Origin: Actinomycetota bacterium | GTDB lineage: Bacteria; Actinomycetota; CADDZG01; WHSQ01 | Reading direction: 5' to 3' | Length of the DNA: 45,812 bases | NCBI GenBank assembly: GCA_013697295.1 | Contig: JACCXF010000005.1 | Coordinates: 1 to 45,812 of the forward strand | In this document: positions 1-8,817 of the stretch, one piece after another | How positions within the stretch are numbered: position 1 is the stretch's first letter | How the letters are laid out: the number at the start of each line of letters is the position of its first letter | Made by a program: the position numbers and the translations under genes | The notes under the pieces: model-generated | Databases searched by the model: none | What the model was told of the DNA's origin: nothing | Seen by the model: only the letters and a program-made list of their open reading frames with translations

Positions 1-422
1 ACCGGGATCACGGCTGCAGCTTCCCGGGTTGTGGGACGCGTTCGTTCCTGCAGGCGCATCACATCGTGCACTGGGAGCACGGGGGCACGACCGATCTCAA
101 CAACCTCACGCTGGTCTGTTGTTTCCATCACAAGCTGGTGCACGAATATGGGTGGCGGGTGGCGCTCGACGACGACTCGATGGCGACCTGGTTCCGGCGC
201 AGCGGACGGCGCTACGACCCGGGCCCGGATCCCCCACTGCGACTCGACCTCGGGCCCGCGCCCGGGACCGAGTCACCTTCCCGGCATGACATCAATGCAC
301 CACCACCGCTCGCGGCAGGGACCTACGTGCCAGATCGCCACATGCACGTTGGGCCGCCACCCGATGCGAGTGGCCTGGATGAGAGCGTGCGCGATCGGGA
401 ATTGCTCGGCGCGGCGTTCTGA
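1..422 (+). CDS. HNH endonuclease, C-terminal fragment (DUF222/13E12-type); 5' end outside window
   Basis: Open frame from base 3 reads RDHGCSFPGCGTRSFLQAHHIVHWEHGGTTDLNNLTLVCCFHHKLVHEYGW, a classic HNH core with CxxC and HHxxxH. Confidence 0.85.
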   Translation, partial: RDHGCSFPGCGTRSFLQAHHIVHWEHGGTTDLNNLTLVCCFHHKLVHEYGWRVALDDDSMATWFRRSGRRYDPGPDPPLRLDLGPAPGTESPSRHDINAPPPLAAGTYVPDRHMHVGPPPDASGLDESVRDRELLGAAF

Positions 423-541
423 CCGGGAGTTGGACGGCGCTCCTGAGGGGATCCCCCCACGGTTCTAACTGTCAAGCCGTCAAGCTAGGAGGGCGCGGCA
501 CAAACTGCGAACGGAGAGGCGCCGGGCTGCGTCGAATCAGT

Positions 542-1120
542 GTGATGAAGGTCCTTTTGACAGCCGCGCTCGCCTTTCTGAGCTTCGCTGCGTGCACCGA
601 CGACGCCCCCACACGAGCGCAACACATGGGTCGGGACGCCTCGAGTCCCGTGAGTGATGGTCCAGCTTGCGAACCGCAATCTCGCGACCTTAGCTACGGC
701 AAAACGGTCCCAGGACGCTGGCTGCAGGATGTCCTCGTTAGTTTCGGCGCACCTGGTGATCACCCGCTGAGGCAGAAGGAAATACGGGACACCGGGGCGG
801 CGCTGTGGATCGACATCCCGGAATATGAGGACGCGATCTACGCCATCATGCTCACTCCGGATTTCGATCCAAACGTCACGCGCTCGAAAACGGAAAAGGA
901 GGTCGGCCGGCAGCACAGCTACACCCTCTACTTCGACGACAGCAACTTCGCGTGGGAGAGCTACAGGGCCGCCAATAACAAATGGCAGCTAGCCCTTTTG
1001 GCGTATCCAGGAGCTGGCAAGGACGACGTGACATGGCCGCAAGGAACCACTCGCTGGCTCAAGGCGGCAGTTGGCCGAGCCCAACAGTCCCCACCCCGAT
1101 GCGGAGGACCCGTGCCTTGA
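542..1120 (+). CDS. putative lipoprotein of unknown function
   Basis: ORF 192 aa with signal peptide and lipobox-like MKVLLTAALAFLSFAAC; start may be 542 or 545. Confidence 0.6.
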   Translation: MMKVLLTAALAFLSFAACTDDAPTRAQHMGRDASSPVSDGPACEPQSRDLSYGKTVPGRWLQDVLVSFGAPGDHPLRQKEIRDTGAALWIDIPEYEDAIYAIMLTPDFDPNVTRSKTEKEVGRQHSYTLYFDDSNFAWESYRAANNKWQLALLAYPGAGKDDVTWPQGTTRWLKAAVGRAQQSPPRCGGPVP

Positions 1121-1198
1121 CTTCTCGCCACCGGACGGGCCGCAGCTTGAAGGGGGCTGGCTGAGAGGTCACCTTTCCCGCGAGGTTTTGCAACCCCG

Positions 1199-1405
1199 TT
1201 AGATGGAAGCCGGGTAGCCCGCTTCCTGGAGCGTGTGGAAGATCTTGTCTCGTTCGATGACGGCGGGGTCGTAATCGACGTCGACGCACTTCTCGGGGAC
1301 CCGGACGGTGGCGGCATTGACTCCATCGAGGTCGCCGAGCGCGCCCTCCACCGCACGCTTACAGTGATCGCACGAGATATCGGGCACTGCGAGAGTCTCC
1401 TGCAC
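1199..1405 (-). CDS. heavy-metal-associated (HMA/CopZ-like) domain protein
   Basis: 68 aa, VPDISCDHCKRAVEGAL...DYDP...LQEAGYPA, CxxC metal-binding motif of the HMA fold. Confidence 0.85.
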   Translation of the reverse strand: MQETLAVPDISCDHCKRAVEGALGDLDGVNAATVRVPEKCVDVDYDPAVIERDKIFHTLQEAGYPASI

Positions 1406-1469
1406 GCATTCCTCCTACCGAGGTTGGTCAGTGCCCATAAGGCTACCCACACTCCGGGAAGGAGACCAC

Positions 1470-2378
1470 ATGAAGATCGGAATGGTCGGCCTCGGGAAGA
1501 TGGGGGCGAACATGACCCGCCGTCTTCTCCGCCACCACCACGAGGTCGTCGTTTACGACGTGAACCAAAAGGCGGTCGAGGGGATGGCGACCGAAGGGGC
1601 CATCGGGGCGGCTTCGCTGGGAGACCTCGTCAGCCAGCTCGAGGGCCCTCGGGCGATCTGGATCATGGTCCCCGCAGGGGACGTGACGGACCGGACGGTG
1701 GCGGAGCTCGGTGAGCTGCTGGAGTCGGGTGACACGCTCGTAGACGGCGGAAACTCCAGGTACACGGACAGTATGGCGCGAGCGCAGGCCCTCGCCCCCA
1801 AAGAGGTGTCCTTCGTGGACGCCGGCACGTCGGGGGGCGTGTGGGGACTGGAAGAGGGCTACTGCCTGATGCTCGGTGGGGAGAAAGGGGCCATCGAGCG
1901 ACTCGAGCCGATCTTCGCCGCCCTCGCCCCCGAGAAAGGTTTCGCGCACGTCGGTCCATCCGGGGCGGGACACTTCACGAAGATGGTGCACAACGGGGTC
2001 GAATACGGGCTCATGCAGGCATACGGCGAGGGATTCGAGCTCTTGCAGTCGTCTCCGTTCGACCTCGACCTCGGGCAGGTAGCCGAGGTGTGGCGGCACG
2101 GCAGCGTCGTTCGCTCGTGGTTGTTGGATCTCGCCGCGCGAGCGCTGAAAGAAGACCCTGGACTGCAGCGCGTCGAGGGATGGGTTGAAGACTCCGGCGA
2201 GGGCCGGTGGACGCTCGAGACCGCGATAGACAACGCGGTGCCCATCCCCGTCATAGCCCAGGCCCTCTTCGCACGGTTCGCATCACGCCAGGACGAGTCC
2301 TTCTCGGCCAAGATGCTGGCTGCGCTCCGTAATCAGTTCGGGGGGCACTCGGTCCGCCCAGTCGATCCCAGGCGGTAG
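1470..2378 (+). CDS. gnd: 6-phosphogluconate dehydrogenase, short (about 300 aa) decarboxylating form
   Basis: MKIGMVGLGKMGANMTRRLL...VDGGNSRYTDS...VGPSGAGHFTKMVHNGVEYG...; Met at 1470 chosen over the upstream Met at 1431. Confidence 0.88.
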   Translation: MKIGMVGLGKMGANMTRRLLRHHHEVVVYDVNQKAVEGMATEGAIGAASLGDLVSQLEGPRAIWIMVPAGDVTDRTVAELGELLESGDTLVDGGNSRYTDSMARAQALAPKEVSFVDAGTSGGVWGLEEGYCLMLGGEKGAIERLEPIFAALAPEKGFAHVGPSGAGHFTKMVHNGVEYGLMQAYGEGFELLQSSPFDLDLGQVAEVWRHGSVVRSWLLDLAARALKEDPGLQRVEGWVEDSGEGRWTLETAIDNAVPIPVIAQALFARFASRQDESFSAKMLAALRNQFGGHSVRPVDPRR

Positions 2379-2458
2379 GAGCAGCAGGCGTTTGGAACAA
2401 CTCCCACGGGTACACGACGTAACCAAGAGGACTTGACTAGGAGATCGGGAGGCAACAC

Positions 2459-2854
2459 ATGCTGGGTTGGGTCGGCGATATCGAGCAGACGACACTCGAC
2501 AACGACAACTTCAGGACCGTGGTCTACACCGGCGAGCACACGCAGCTGACTGTGATGCGCCTCGCCCCCGGAGAGGACATCGGGCTCGAAGCCCATCCGC
2601 AACTCGACCAGTTCCTACGCATCGAGCAGGGTCACGGACGAGCGGAGCTGGGACGCAGCGAAGACCAGATGGATGAGACTCACGACGTGGGTCCCGATTG
2701 GGCCATCATCGTTCCGGCCGGCGTGTGGCACAACGTGGTCAACACGGGAGACGAAGAGCTGAAGCTGTACTCGCTCTACTCGCCGCCCGAGCACCCCGAT
2801 GGCACGGTGCACGAGACCAAGCAGGAGTCCGAGGACGCCGAGCACGATCACTAG
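2459..2854 (+). CDS. cupin domain-containing protein
   Basis: 131 aa; GEDIGLEAHPQLDQFLRIEQGHGRAELG...VPAGVWHNVVNTG cupin motifs. Confidence 0.85.
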   Translation: MLGWVGDIEQTTLDNDNFRTVVYTGEHTQLTVMRLAPGEDIGLEAHPQLDQFLRIEQGHGRAELGRSEDQMDETHDVGPDWAIIVPAGVWHNVVNTGDEELKLYSLYSPPEHPDGTVHETKQESEDAEHDH

Positions 2855-2904
2855 AACCGTCCCGGGCCGTCCAGAACGATCACTATGGCCCCTAGGCACC
2901 ATTA

Positions 2905-2921
2905 CTAGCCGCCACGGCTAG
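2905..2921. terminator. possible bidirectional hairpin between convergent genes
   Basis: CTAGCCG-CCA-CGGCTAG perfect 7-bp inverted repeat between the cupin gene (+) and acpS (-); no U-tract. Confidence 0.35.
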
Positions 2922-2997
2922 CCGGGCGCTATCTGACCGCGCTCGGTTAGTAGTTCGGCGGGGCTCAGCCGCTCGGTCTGACCTGTGAAGAGCGTGG

Positions 2998-3342
2998 TCA
3001 GGCGGTAGCGAGGGCGACCGCGACGGCCACTCCACCGTCGTGCGAGATGGAGATCGGAACCTCCGTGGATGGGCCATGGCCGCCGCGCACCGAGGCATGG
3101 GGAACCCCTTGGGGCATGCGGACGATCTCGATGCGCGACGACCAGGCCACAAGTGGACCGAGACGCAGAGCTTTGATCACGGCCTCTTTGGCGGCCAATG
3201 TCCCTGCAAAGCTCTCCGCTGGGTCGAAAGCCGAGCGGCAATAGATGCGTTCTTCTTTGGTGAACAACCTGGCCTCGAGCCGGGGTACGGACTCGAGCTT
3301 CCTCCGCAATCTCTCGATGTCTACGACGTCGACGCCGAGCAT
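2998..3342 (-). CDS. acpS: holo-[acyl-carrier-protein] synthase
   Basis: MLGVDVVDIERLRRKLE...LFTKEERIYC...FAGTLAAKEAVIKAL...ISISHDGGVAVAVA. Confidence 0.92.
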   Translation of the reverse strand: MLGVDVVDIERLRRKLESVPRLEARLFTKEERIYCRSAFDPAESFAGTLAAKEAVIKALRLGPLVAWSSRIEIVRMPQGVPHASVRGGHGPSTEVPISISHDGGVAVAVALATA

Positions 3343-4136
3343 CAGGCCAGCAGACTCGCGCCGCCGTCGATGACGATCGTCTGACCGGTGATCATCGACG
3401 CGTCGTCCGACGTTAGGAAGTCGACCGCGCGAGCGACGTCCTCGGGGGTGACGAGACGACCGGCGGGCGTCTGCGTACGCGCTGTCGCGAGCATCTCGTC
3501 CCTCATGGGGAAGTGTTTCAGGGCGTCGGTGTCGACCACGCCCGGCGATACCGCGTTCACGCGGATCCGCTCGGGGGCGAGCTCCACAGCGAAGTAACGC
3601 ACGAGAGCCTCGATGGCCGCCTTCGAGGTCCCCACGACTGCGTAGCCGGGCAACACCCGGTTGGCGCCGCCACTGGACAGACCGATGATGCTTCCACCGT
3701 CCGGCATCAATGCCCGGGCACGTAGTGATCCCAAGAAGAATGCGCGCGCGTTCGCGTCCATCGTCCATCTCCAGGCGCGCTCGTTGAGCTCCGGAACCGG
3801 CTTGATGACGCCGGTCGCAGCATTGCTGACGAAGATGTCGAGCCGTCCAAACGTCTCCTCGACCGAGTCGAAGAGTTTGTCGATCTGGGCTTCCTCGCCC
3901 ATGTGGGCATTGACGGCCATCGCCTTCACGCCCTCGCCCTCGAGCTCGGCCGTTGCAGCTCGAGCTGCGTCACCGTTGCGGAGGTAGGCCATGACGAGGT
4001 TCGCGCCGCGCCGCGCGAAGGCGCGCGACATCGCAAGGCCGATCCCACGGGTCCCCCCGGTGACCAGCGCAACGCGACCCTCGAGATCGCGCACGGTTCC
4101 CGTTGCTCCAGGGTCCAAGCGGCTGGCCTCGCTCAT
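3342..4136 (-). CDS. fabL: SDR-family enoyl-ACP reductase, FabL (ENR III)-like
   Basis: SDR motifs TGGTRGIG and YAVVGTSK; SNAATGVIKPVPEL and VDTDALKHFPMRDEML..ARTQTPAGRLV closely resemble the remembered Bacillus FabL sequence. Confidence 0.72.
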   Translation of the reverse strand: MSEASRLDPGATGTVRDLEGRVALVTGGTRGIGLAMSRAFARRGANLVMAYLRNGDAARAATAELEGEGVKAMAVNAHMGEEAQIDKLFDSVEETFGRLDIFVSNAATGVIKPVPELNERAWRWTMDANARAFFLGSLRARALMPDGGSIIGLSSGGANRVLPGYAVVGTSKAAIEALVRYFAVELAPERIRVNAVSPGVVDTDALKHFPMRDEMLATARTQTPAGRLVTPEDVARAVDFLTSDDASMITGQTIVIDGGASLLA

Positions 4137-5407
4137 ACCGCCCTCAGAACCAGGCAGGCGTTCTGGCCCCCGAACCCGAACGAGTTGGACAGAGCCACCT
4201 GGATCGCTCCATCGCGGGGACCATCGCCGACGTAGTCAAGATCGCAGTCGGGATCGTCCTCTTCGAGGTTGATCGTGCCGGGGATGATCCCGTGCTCGAT
4301 CGACAGCGCACACACGGCGGCCTCAACCGCTCCGGCGGCGCCCAGCAAGTGCCCCAACTGAGACTTGGTCGACGAGATGGGGATGCGTTTCGATTCTTGG
4401 CCCAGGGCGTTCTTGATCGCGAGCGTCTCGATGCGATCGTTGTACGGGGTGCTCGTCCCATGGGCATTCACGTAGTCGACGTCCTCCGGCCGAGCATCTG
4501 CATCTGCGAGTGCCATGCGCATAGCCAACGCCGCTCCCTTGCCTTCCGGGTCGGGCTGAGTCACGTGGTACGCGTCGGCGGACGCGCCGTAGCCGGCCAC
4601 CTGGGCAAGGATGCGGGCACCCCGTCCCTCCGCGACACGTCGGTTCTCAAGTACGAGCACGCCGGCCCCCTCACCGAACACGAAGCCGTCGCGACCTGCG
4701 TCGAAGGGTCTACTGGCCCGGGCCGGCTCATCATTCCGAGTCGAAAGCGCGCCCATGCGCGCGAAGGCCGACACCGACAATGGAGTTAGCGCGGCTTCAC
4801 TTCCACCCGCGAGCATCACGTCCGTGATGCCCTCGCGGATGAACCGGGTCGCCTCGCCGACCGCGTGCGCGCCGGTGGCGCATGCAGAAGCAGGGGCGTA
4901 ATTGGGTCCGTGCAACCCAAGTTTCATGGCAACCGCGGCGGCCGCGGCATTCGGCATCAACCGCGGGACCATGAACGGGCTGACGCGACGCGGGCCCCCA
5001 TTCAAGAACGCTTTGTGCTCCTTCTCGATGGTCGAGAGCCCGCCGATGCCGCTTCCGATGACGACCCCGATGCGTTCCGGGGAGACACTCAGCTTCGAGC
5101 CGCTCGCCTCCTCCCACGCGAGGCTCGCAGCGCCGATCGCCATCTGCGCGAAGCGATCGGTCCGCCCGACCTCACGGGCGGGCATGTAGTCCGAGGGATC
5201 GAAATCGTTCACCTCGGACGCGATCTGCGTGGAGAACCCGGACGCGTCGAAGGCACTGATCGGCCCCGCGCCGGACTTGCCCTTCATCAGGGCACTCCAG
5301 AACCCGAGCGTTCCGGTTCCGATCGGAGTGATCAGTCCGATGCCGGTGACGACGACTTCATTCCTCGTTCGGTCCACGGCAGAACCCCCGGTCAAGGCGT
5401 CCGTCAC
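4133..5407 (-). CDS. fabF: beta-ketoacyl-ACP synthase II
   Basis: 424 aa; VVVTGIGLITPIGTG, ASACATGAHAVGEA, NAHGTSTPYND, KSQLGHLLGAAGAVEA, NSFGFGGQNACL. Confidence 0.95.
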   Translation of the reverse strand: MTDALTGGSAVDRTRNEVVVTGIGLITPIGTGTLGFWSALMKGKSGAGPISAFDASGFSTQIASEVNDFDPSDYMPAREVGRTDRFAQMAIGAASLAWEEASGSKLSVSPERIGVVIGSGIGGLSTIEKEHKAFLNGGPRRVSPFMVPRLMPNAAAAAVAMKLGLHGPNYAPASACATGAHAVGEATRFIREGITDVMLAGGSEAALTPLSVSAFARMGALSTRNDEPARASRPFDAGRDGFVFGEGAGVLVLENRRVAEGRGARILAQVAGYGASADAYHVTQPDPEGKGAALAMRMALADADARPEDVDYVNAHGTSTPYNDRIETLAIKNALGQESKRIPISSTKSQLGHLLGAAGAVEAAVCALSIEHGIIPGTINLEEDDPDCDLDYVGDGPRDGAIQVALSNSFGFGGQNACLVLRAV

Positions 5408-5658
5408 GCTCCTACGGCGAGCTTGCGCTGGATCAGATCGACCGCGTCGCCAACCGTCGCCACGTTCTCGAGGTCGGAATCCGGGATCTCGATCCCGAAC
5501 GACTCCTCGAGGCCCAGGGTCATCTCAACGGTGTCTAGTGAGTCCAATCCCAGGTCCTGAGCAAGGGTCGCGTCGAACTGCACCTTGTCTCCCTCGATGC
5601 CCCGTTCAGAAAGCTGCGTACGCATCGTTTCGAGGATCTGATTCCTCTTCTCATCCAT
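5404..5658 (-). CDS. acpP: acyl carrier protein
   Basis: DLGLDSLDTVEMTLGLEESFGIEIPD phosphopantetheine site; start at MDEKRNQ. Confidence 0.95.
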   Translation of the reverse strand: MDEKRNQILETMRTQLSERGIEGDKVQFDATLAQDLGLDSLDTVEMTLGLEESFGIEIPDSDLENVATVGDAVDLIQRKLAVGA

Positions 5659-5691
5659 CTGTTTCTCCTTTCGCTCGTGCATGTGATCCGC

Positions 5692-6429
5692 TCACGCGCT
5701 CATGCCTCCATCCAATGTCAAGACGCTTCCCGTCATGTAGCCGGCCTCTTCGCCACACAACCACCGCACCGCTCCCGCGACCTCCTCCGGGGTTCCGGGG
5801 CGACCTTGAGGGACGTGCGAGGTGATCTCAGCGAGGCGCTTCTCGCCGAGGGTCTCCGTCAACTCCGTCGTGACCAGACCGGGAGCCACTGCGTTGACGG
5901 TGATGTTCTTCGCTGCCACTTCGCGCGCCAGGGTGCGGGTGAATCCGACAACGCCTGCCTTGGCCGCGGAATAGTTCGCCTGGCCTGGGCTTCCTTGTAT
6001 CCCTGCGATCGACGAAACGTTCACGATGCGGCCCCATCGGGTTCGCAACATCCCTCTAAGAGCGCGGCGAGAACATGCGAACGTTCCGAAGAGATTGGTG
6101 CGAATGACGCGATCCCACATCTCGTCGGTCATAGAGAGTGCGAGGCCATCCGCTCGCACCCCTGCGTTGTTCACGAGCACCGTCACGGCACCCAGTTCTT
6201 TCTCTACCTCCGAGAAGCATCGATCGATCTGTTCGGAATCGGTCACGTCAGCCTGCACGCAGATACCGCGTCCGCCGAGCTCTTCGACCATCGCGAGGGT
6301 CTCTTTCGCCTCATCCGCCCCCGACCGGTAGTTGATCGCGATAGGCCTCCCCTCGGCGGCGAGCGCGAGAGCGACCGCTCGGCCGATGCCCCGGGAGGCG
6401 CCCGTCACCAGCGCCGCTTGCTCAGACAT
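5692..6429 (-). CDS. fabG: 3-oxoacyl-ACP reductase
   Basis: 245 aa SDR; TGASRGIGRAVALALA, NNAGVRADGLALSM, YSAAKAGVVGFTR. Confidence 0.92.
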   Translation of the reverse strand: MSEQAALVTGASRGIGRAVALALAAEGRPIAINYRSGADEAKETLAMVEELGGRGICVQADVTDSEQIDRCFSEVEKELGAVTVLVNNAGVRADGLALSMTDEMWDRVIRTNLFGTFACSRRALRGMLRTRWGRIVNVSSIAGIQGSPGQANYSAAKAGVVGFTRTLAREVAAKNITVNAVAPGLVTTELTETLGEKRLAEITSHVPQGRPGTPEEVAGAVRWLCGEEAGYMTGSVLTLDGGMSA

Positions 6430-7411
6430 TCATCTCACCCGCCAGCACGAGCTCGTTCTGGCCATCAATCGGAGCCCCCCAGCGAACCAGGGCCGCTCCC
6501 CAGACGAAGCCGGCCCCGAAAGCCGTGATGATCACGTGGTCGCCGTTCTCGAGGTCCCCCTCATCGCTAGCCTGTGCAAGAGCAAGAGGTATCGATGCTG
6601 CCGATGTGTTCCCAAGCCGCGCGATGTTCAGTGCAACCTGGTCCGGTCGCAGTCCAAGGCGCTGGCCCACCGCCTCGACGATGCGGGCATTGGCCTGGTG
6701 GGCGACTACGAGATCGATCTCGTCCAACTTCATCCCGGCGCGCTCGACGATCTCGTTCACCGAACGTGACATCGCGTCGACCGCTCGCCTGTACACCTCG
6801 CGGCCCTCCATGCGCAGGAACGGATCACCGGAAGGGATGCGCAACAAACCGGCACCCGATCCGTCGGATCTCAGGACGAAGGGGCCCAGACGCGATTCTC
6901 CATCGACCCGCTCGATGACGACCGCCCCCGCCCCATCGCCGAAGAGCACGCAGCTCGATGGATCGGTGTAATCGGAGACGCGCGACAACAGGTCCGAAGC
7001 GCAGAACAAGATCTTCCGGGCTGTTCCCGAAGCAATGAGGCCGTCCGCTTGCGCCAGACCGTAAAGGAAACCGGAACATGCAGCATTGGTGTCGAACGCG
7101 CCTGCCTTTTCAGCTCCCAGAGCGGCCTGAACGAGCGGAGCCGTCGCCGGGAGCTGATAATCCGGCGTCGAAGTCGCCACGATCACCAAGTCGAGATCAT
7201 CCGGCTCGACCCCGGCGCGCGTCAACGCTGCGTGTCCGGCCGTGATCGCGAGACTCGATGCGGAATCCTCAGGGCCTGCAATGCGCCGCATCTCGATCCC
7301 TGTTCGATCGCGTATCCACTTGGCGGTCACGGGGAGGCTCTCGGCGAGCTCATCGTTGCGCAGCTCGCGCGAGGGCAACGCAACACCCCATCCGGTTATC
7401 GCCGCTCCCAT
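6422..7411 (-). CDS. fabH: beta-ketoacyl-ACP synthase III
   Basis: MGAAITGWGVALPSRELRN..., NAACSGFLYGL (Cys), VAHQANARI (His), GNTSAASIPLAL (Asn). Confidence 0.93.
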   Translation of the reverse strand: MGAAITGWGVALPSRELRNDELAESLPVTAKWIRDRTGIEMRRIAGPEDSASSLAITAGHAALTRAGVEPDDLDLVIVATSTPDYQLPATAPLVQAALGAEKAGAFDTNAACSGFLYGLAQADGLIASGTARKILFCASDLLSRVSDYTDPSSCVLFGDGAGAVVIERVDGESRLGPFVLRSDGSGAGLLRIPSGDPFLRMEGREVYRRAVDAMSRSVNEIVERAGMKLDEIDLVVAHQANARIVEAVGQRLGLRPDQVALNIARLGNTSAASIPLALAQASDEGDLENGDHVIITAFGAGFVWGAALVRWGAPIDGQNELVLAGEMNV

Positions 7412-7713
7412 CAACAGCCCCTTATCCAGAAGAGCGCATCCCCGGCCTTCACCGGTTGACCCTGGATCGCGAGCATGCCCATGACCCAGCCACGGAATGA
7501 CGACTTCACATGCTCGATGTCGCCGTTGTTCACGACCTCGGCAAGGATCGTTCCGGGCTCGACCCACTCGCCCTCGCTCGTGAATGTTTCGGGAGGCAAC
7601 GAAACGAACCGTCCGGAACACGGAGATACGACTACGCGCTCCCGGATCGGAGTTGTCTCGGGGACCGCGAAGAGCGTCTCGGGCGCAGCAGTCATCGCGT
7701 CATGCACCGACAC
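7411..7713 (-). CDS. biotinyl/lipoyl-like (BCCP-fold) domain protein, apparently lacking the modified Lys
   Basis: 100 aa; SPCSGRFVSL...EGEWVEPGTILAEVVNNGDIEHVKSSFRGWVMGMLAIQGQPVKAGDALFWI matches the BCCP repeat pattern but has VVNNGD where EAMKM is expected. Confidence 0.65.
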   Translation of the reverse strand: MSVHDAMTAAPETLFAVPETTPIRERVVVSPCSGRFVSLPPETFTSEGEWVEPGTILAEVVNNGDIEHVKSSFRGWVMGMLAIQGQPVKAGDALFWIRGC

Positions 7714-8575
7714 TCACCTCCGCCCGCCGGAGAGGACGAGTGATCCTCTGGGCAAGTCCCGCCGCGACCCGGCCAGGACCGAGATCCTCGAAGTCACGGA
7801 ACCCCTGGTACCAGAGCCACTCGATCGACTCACGAAAACGAACCCGACCGGTCAACTGCTCGACGAGCAACTTGCGGATCTCGCCGGGTGCCCGATAAGG
7901 CGCCGCTGTCACGTTCGAGATCACTGGCACCTCGGGCATCCGGACATCCACGTGATCGAGCGCGTCGCGAAGCGCTACGGCCGCCGGTTCCATCGCTTGT
8001 GTGTGGAACGAACCGCTCACCTCGAGAAGAACCGACCGAGCGCCCTCCTCGCGGACCCGGGTCGCCGCAGCCGCGAGACCATCGTCGGAACCCGAAAGGA
8101 CGACCTGTCCGGGCGCGTTGTCGTTCGCGACGCTCACACCGGTCGAGTCCGCTATCTCAGAGACGCGATCTAGATCGAGTCCGAGGATCGCAACCATGCC
8201 GCCGGAGCTAGCTTGAGCTGCCGCCTGCATCGCGCCGGCCCTAACCTTCACGGCTTCCATCGCCTGCTCGAAACTGAACGATGCACCGGCCACGAGCGCG
8301 GCGTACTCACCGAGGCTATGTCCGGCGAAGGCGTGCCAGTTCGCCCCTGCTTCCTGAGAACGACGGAACGAGGCGAGGCCGGCGACGAACATCGCAGGCT
8401 GCGCTATGAGCGTGGGAACGGCCGCTCCCTTACGTCGGGATGCGATCTCGACTCGACGGCGAAGGTCGTATCCGAGTACCTCATTCGCGCGCGTCAAGAG
8501 GTCATCACTTTCGGGAAGAACAGCCAGCACTTCGGCGGCCGGCACGCCCTGGCCGGGGAACAGGCCGGCTTTCAA
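7700..8575 (-). CDS. fabD: malonyl-CoA:ACP transacylase
   Basis: MKAGLFPGQGVP, AGHSLGEYAALVAGA, GSFHTQAMEPA. Confidence 0.93.
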   Translation of the reverse strand: MKAGLFPGQGVPAAEVLAVLPESDDLLTRANEVLGYDLRRRVEIASRRKGAAVPTLIAQPAMFVAGLASFRRSQEAGANWHAFAGHSLGEYAALVAGASFSFEQAMEAVKVRAGAMQAAAQASSGGMVAILGLDLDRVSEIADSTGVSVANDNAPGQVVLSGSDDGLAAAATRVREEGARSVLLEVSGSFHTQAMEPAAVALRDALDHVDVRMPEVPVISNVTAAPYRAPGEIRKLLVEQLTGRVRFRESIEWLWYQGFRDFEDLGPGRVAAGLAQRITRPLRRAEVSVGA

Positions 8576-8817
8576 AAGCGCCGTCCACGAGCGAGGCGAC
8601 GGTAGGCGAGAACCGCGGCGCCGGCGGAGCCGATGGCTGCCCCGGCGACTGCCCCCGCCAGGGGCCAGGGTGCGCGCGTTGTGTGATCAACCGCAGCAAG
8701 GCGTACGGGCAGATACGAAGCATGTCGCAGTGCGCTCAAGAGTTCAGCTGAGAAGCCGGGTCGCGGCGAGATACTCATGAGCCCAACCACTACCGATCGA
8801 TCGAACGGATCCATCAC
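8572..8817 (-). CDS. small membrane protein of unknown function
   Basis: 81 aa; overlaps the sigma-factor stop and the fabD start; one predicted C-terminal TM helix (WPLAGAVAGAAIGSAGAAVLAYRRL). Confidence 0.6.
   Translation of the reverse strand: MMDPFDRSVVVGLMSISPRPGFSAELLSALRHASYLPVRLAAVDHTTRAPWPLAGAVAGAAIGSAGAAVLAYRRLARGRRF

Noticed and set aside
8572-8817. Calling the 81-aa protein an anti-sigma factor
   Set aside because: Position is suggestive but there is no zinc anti-sigma motif and the TM is C-terminal; kept as unknown membrane protein.
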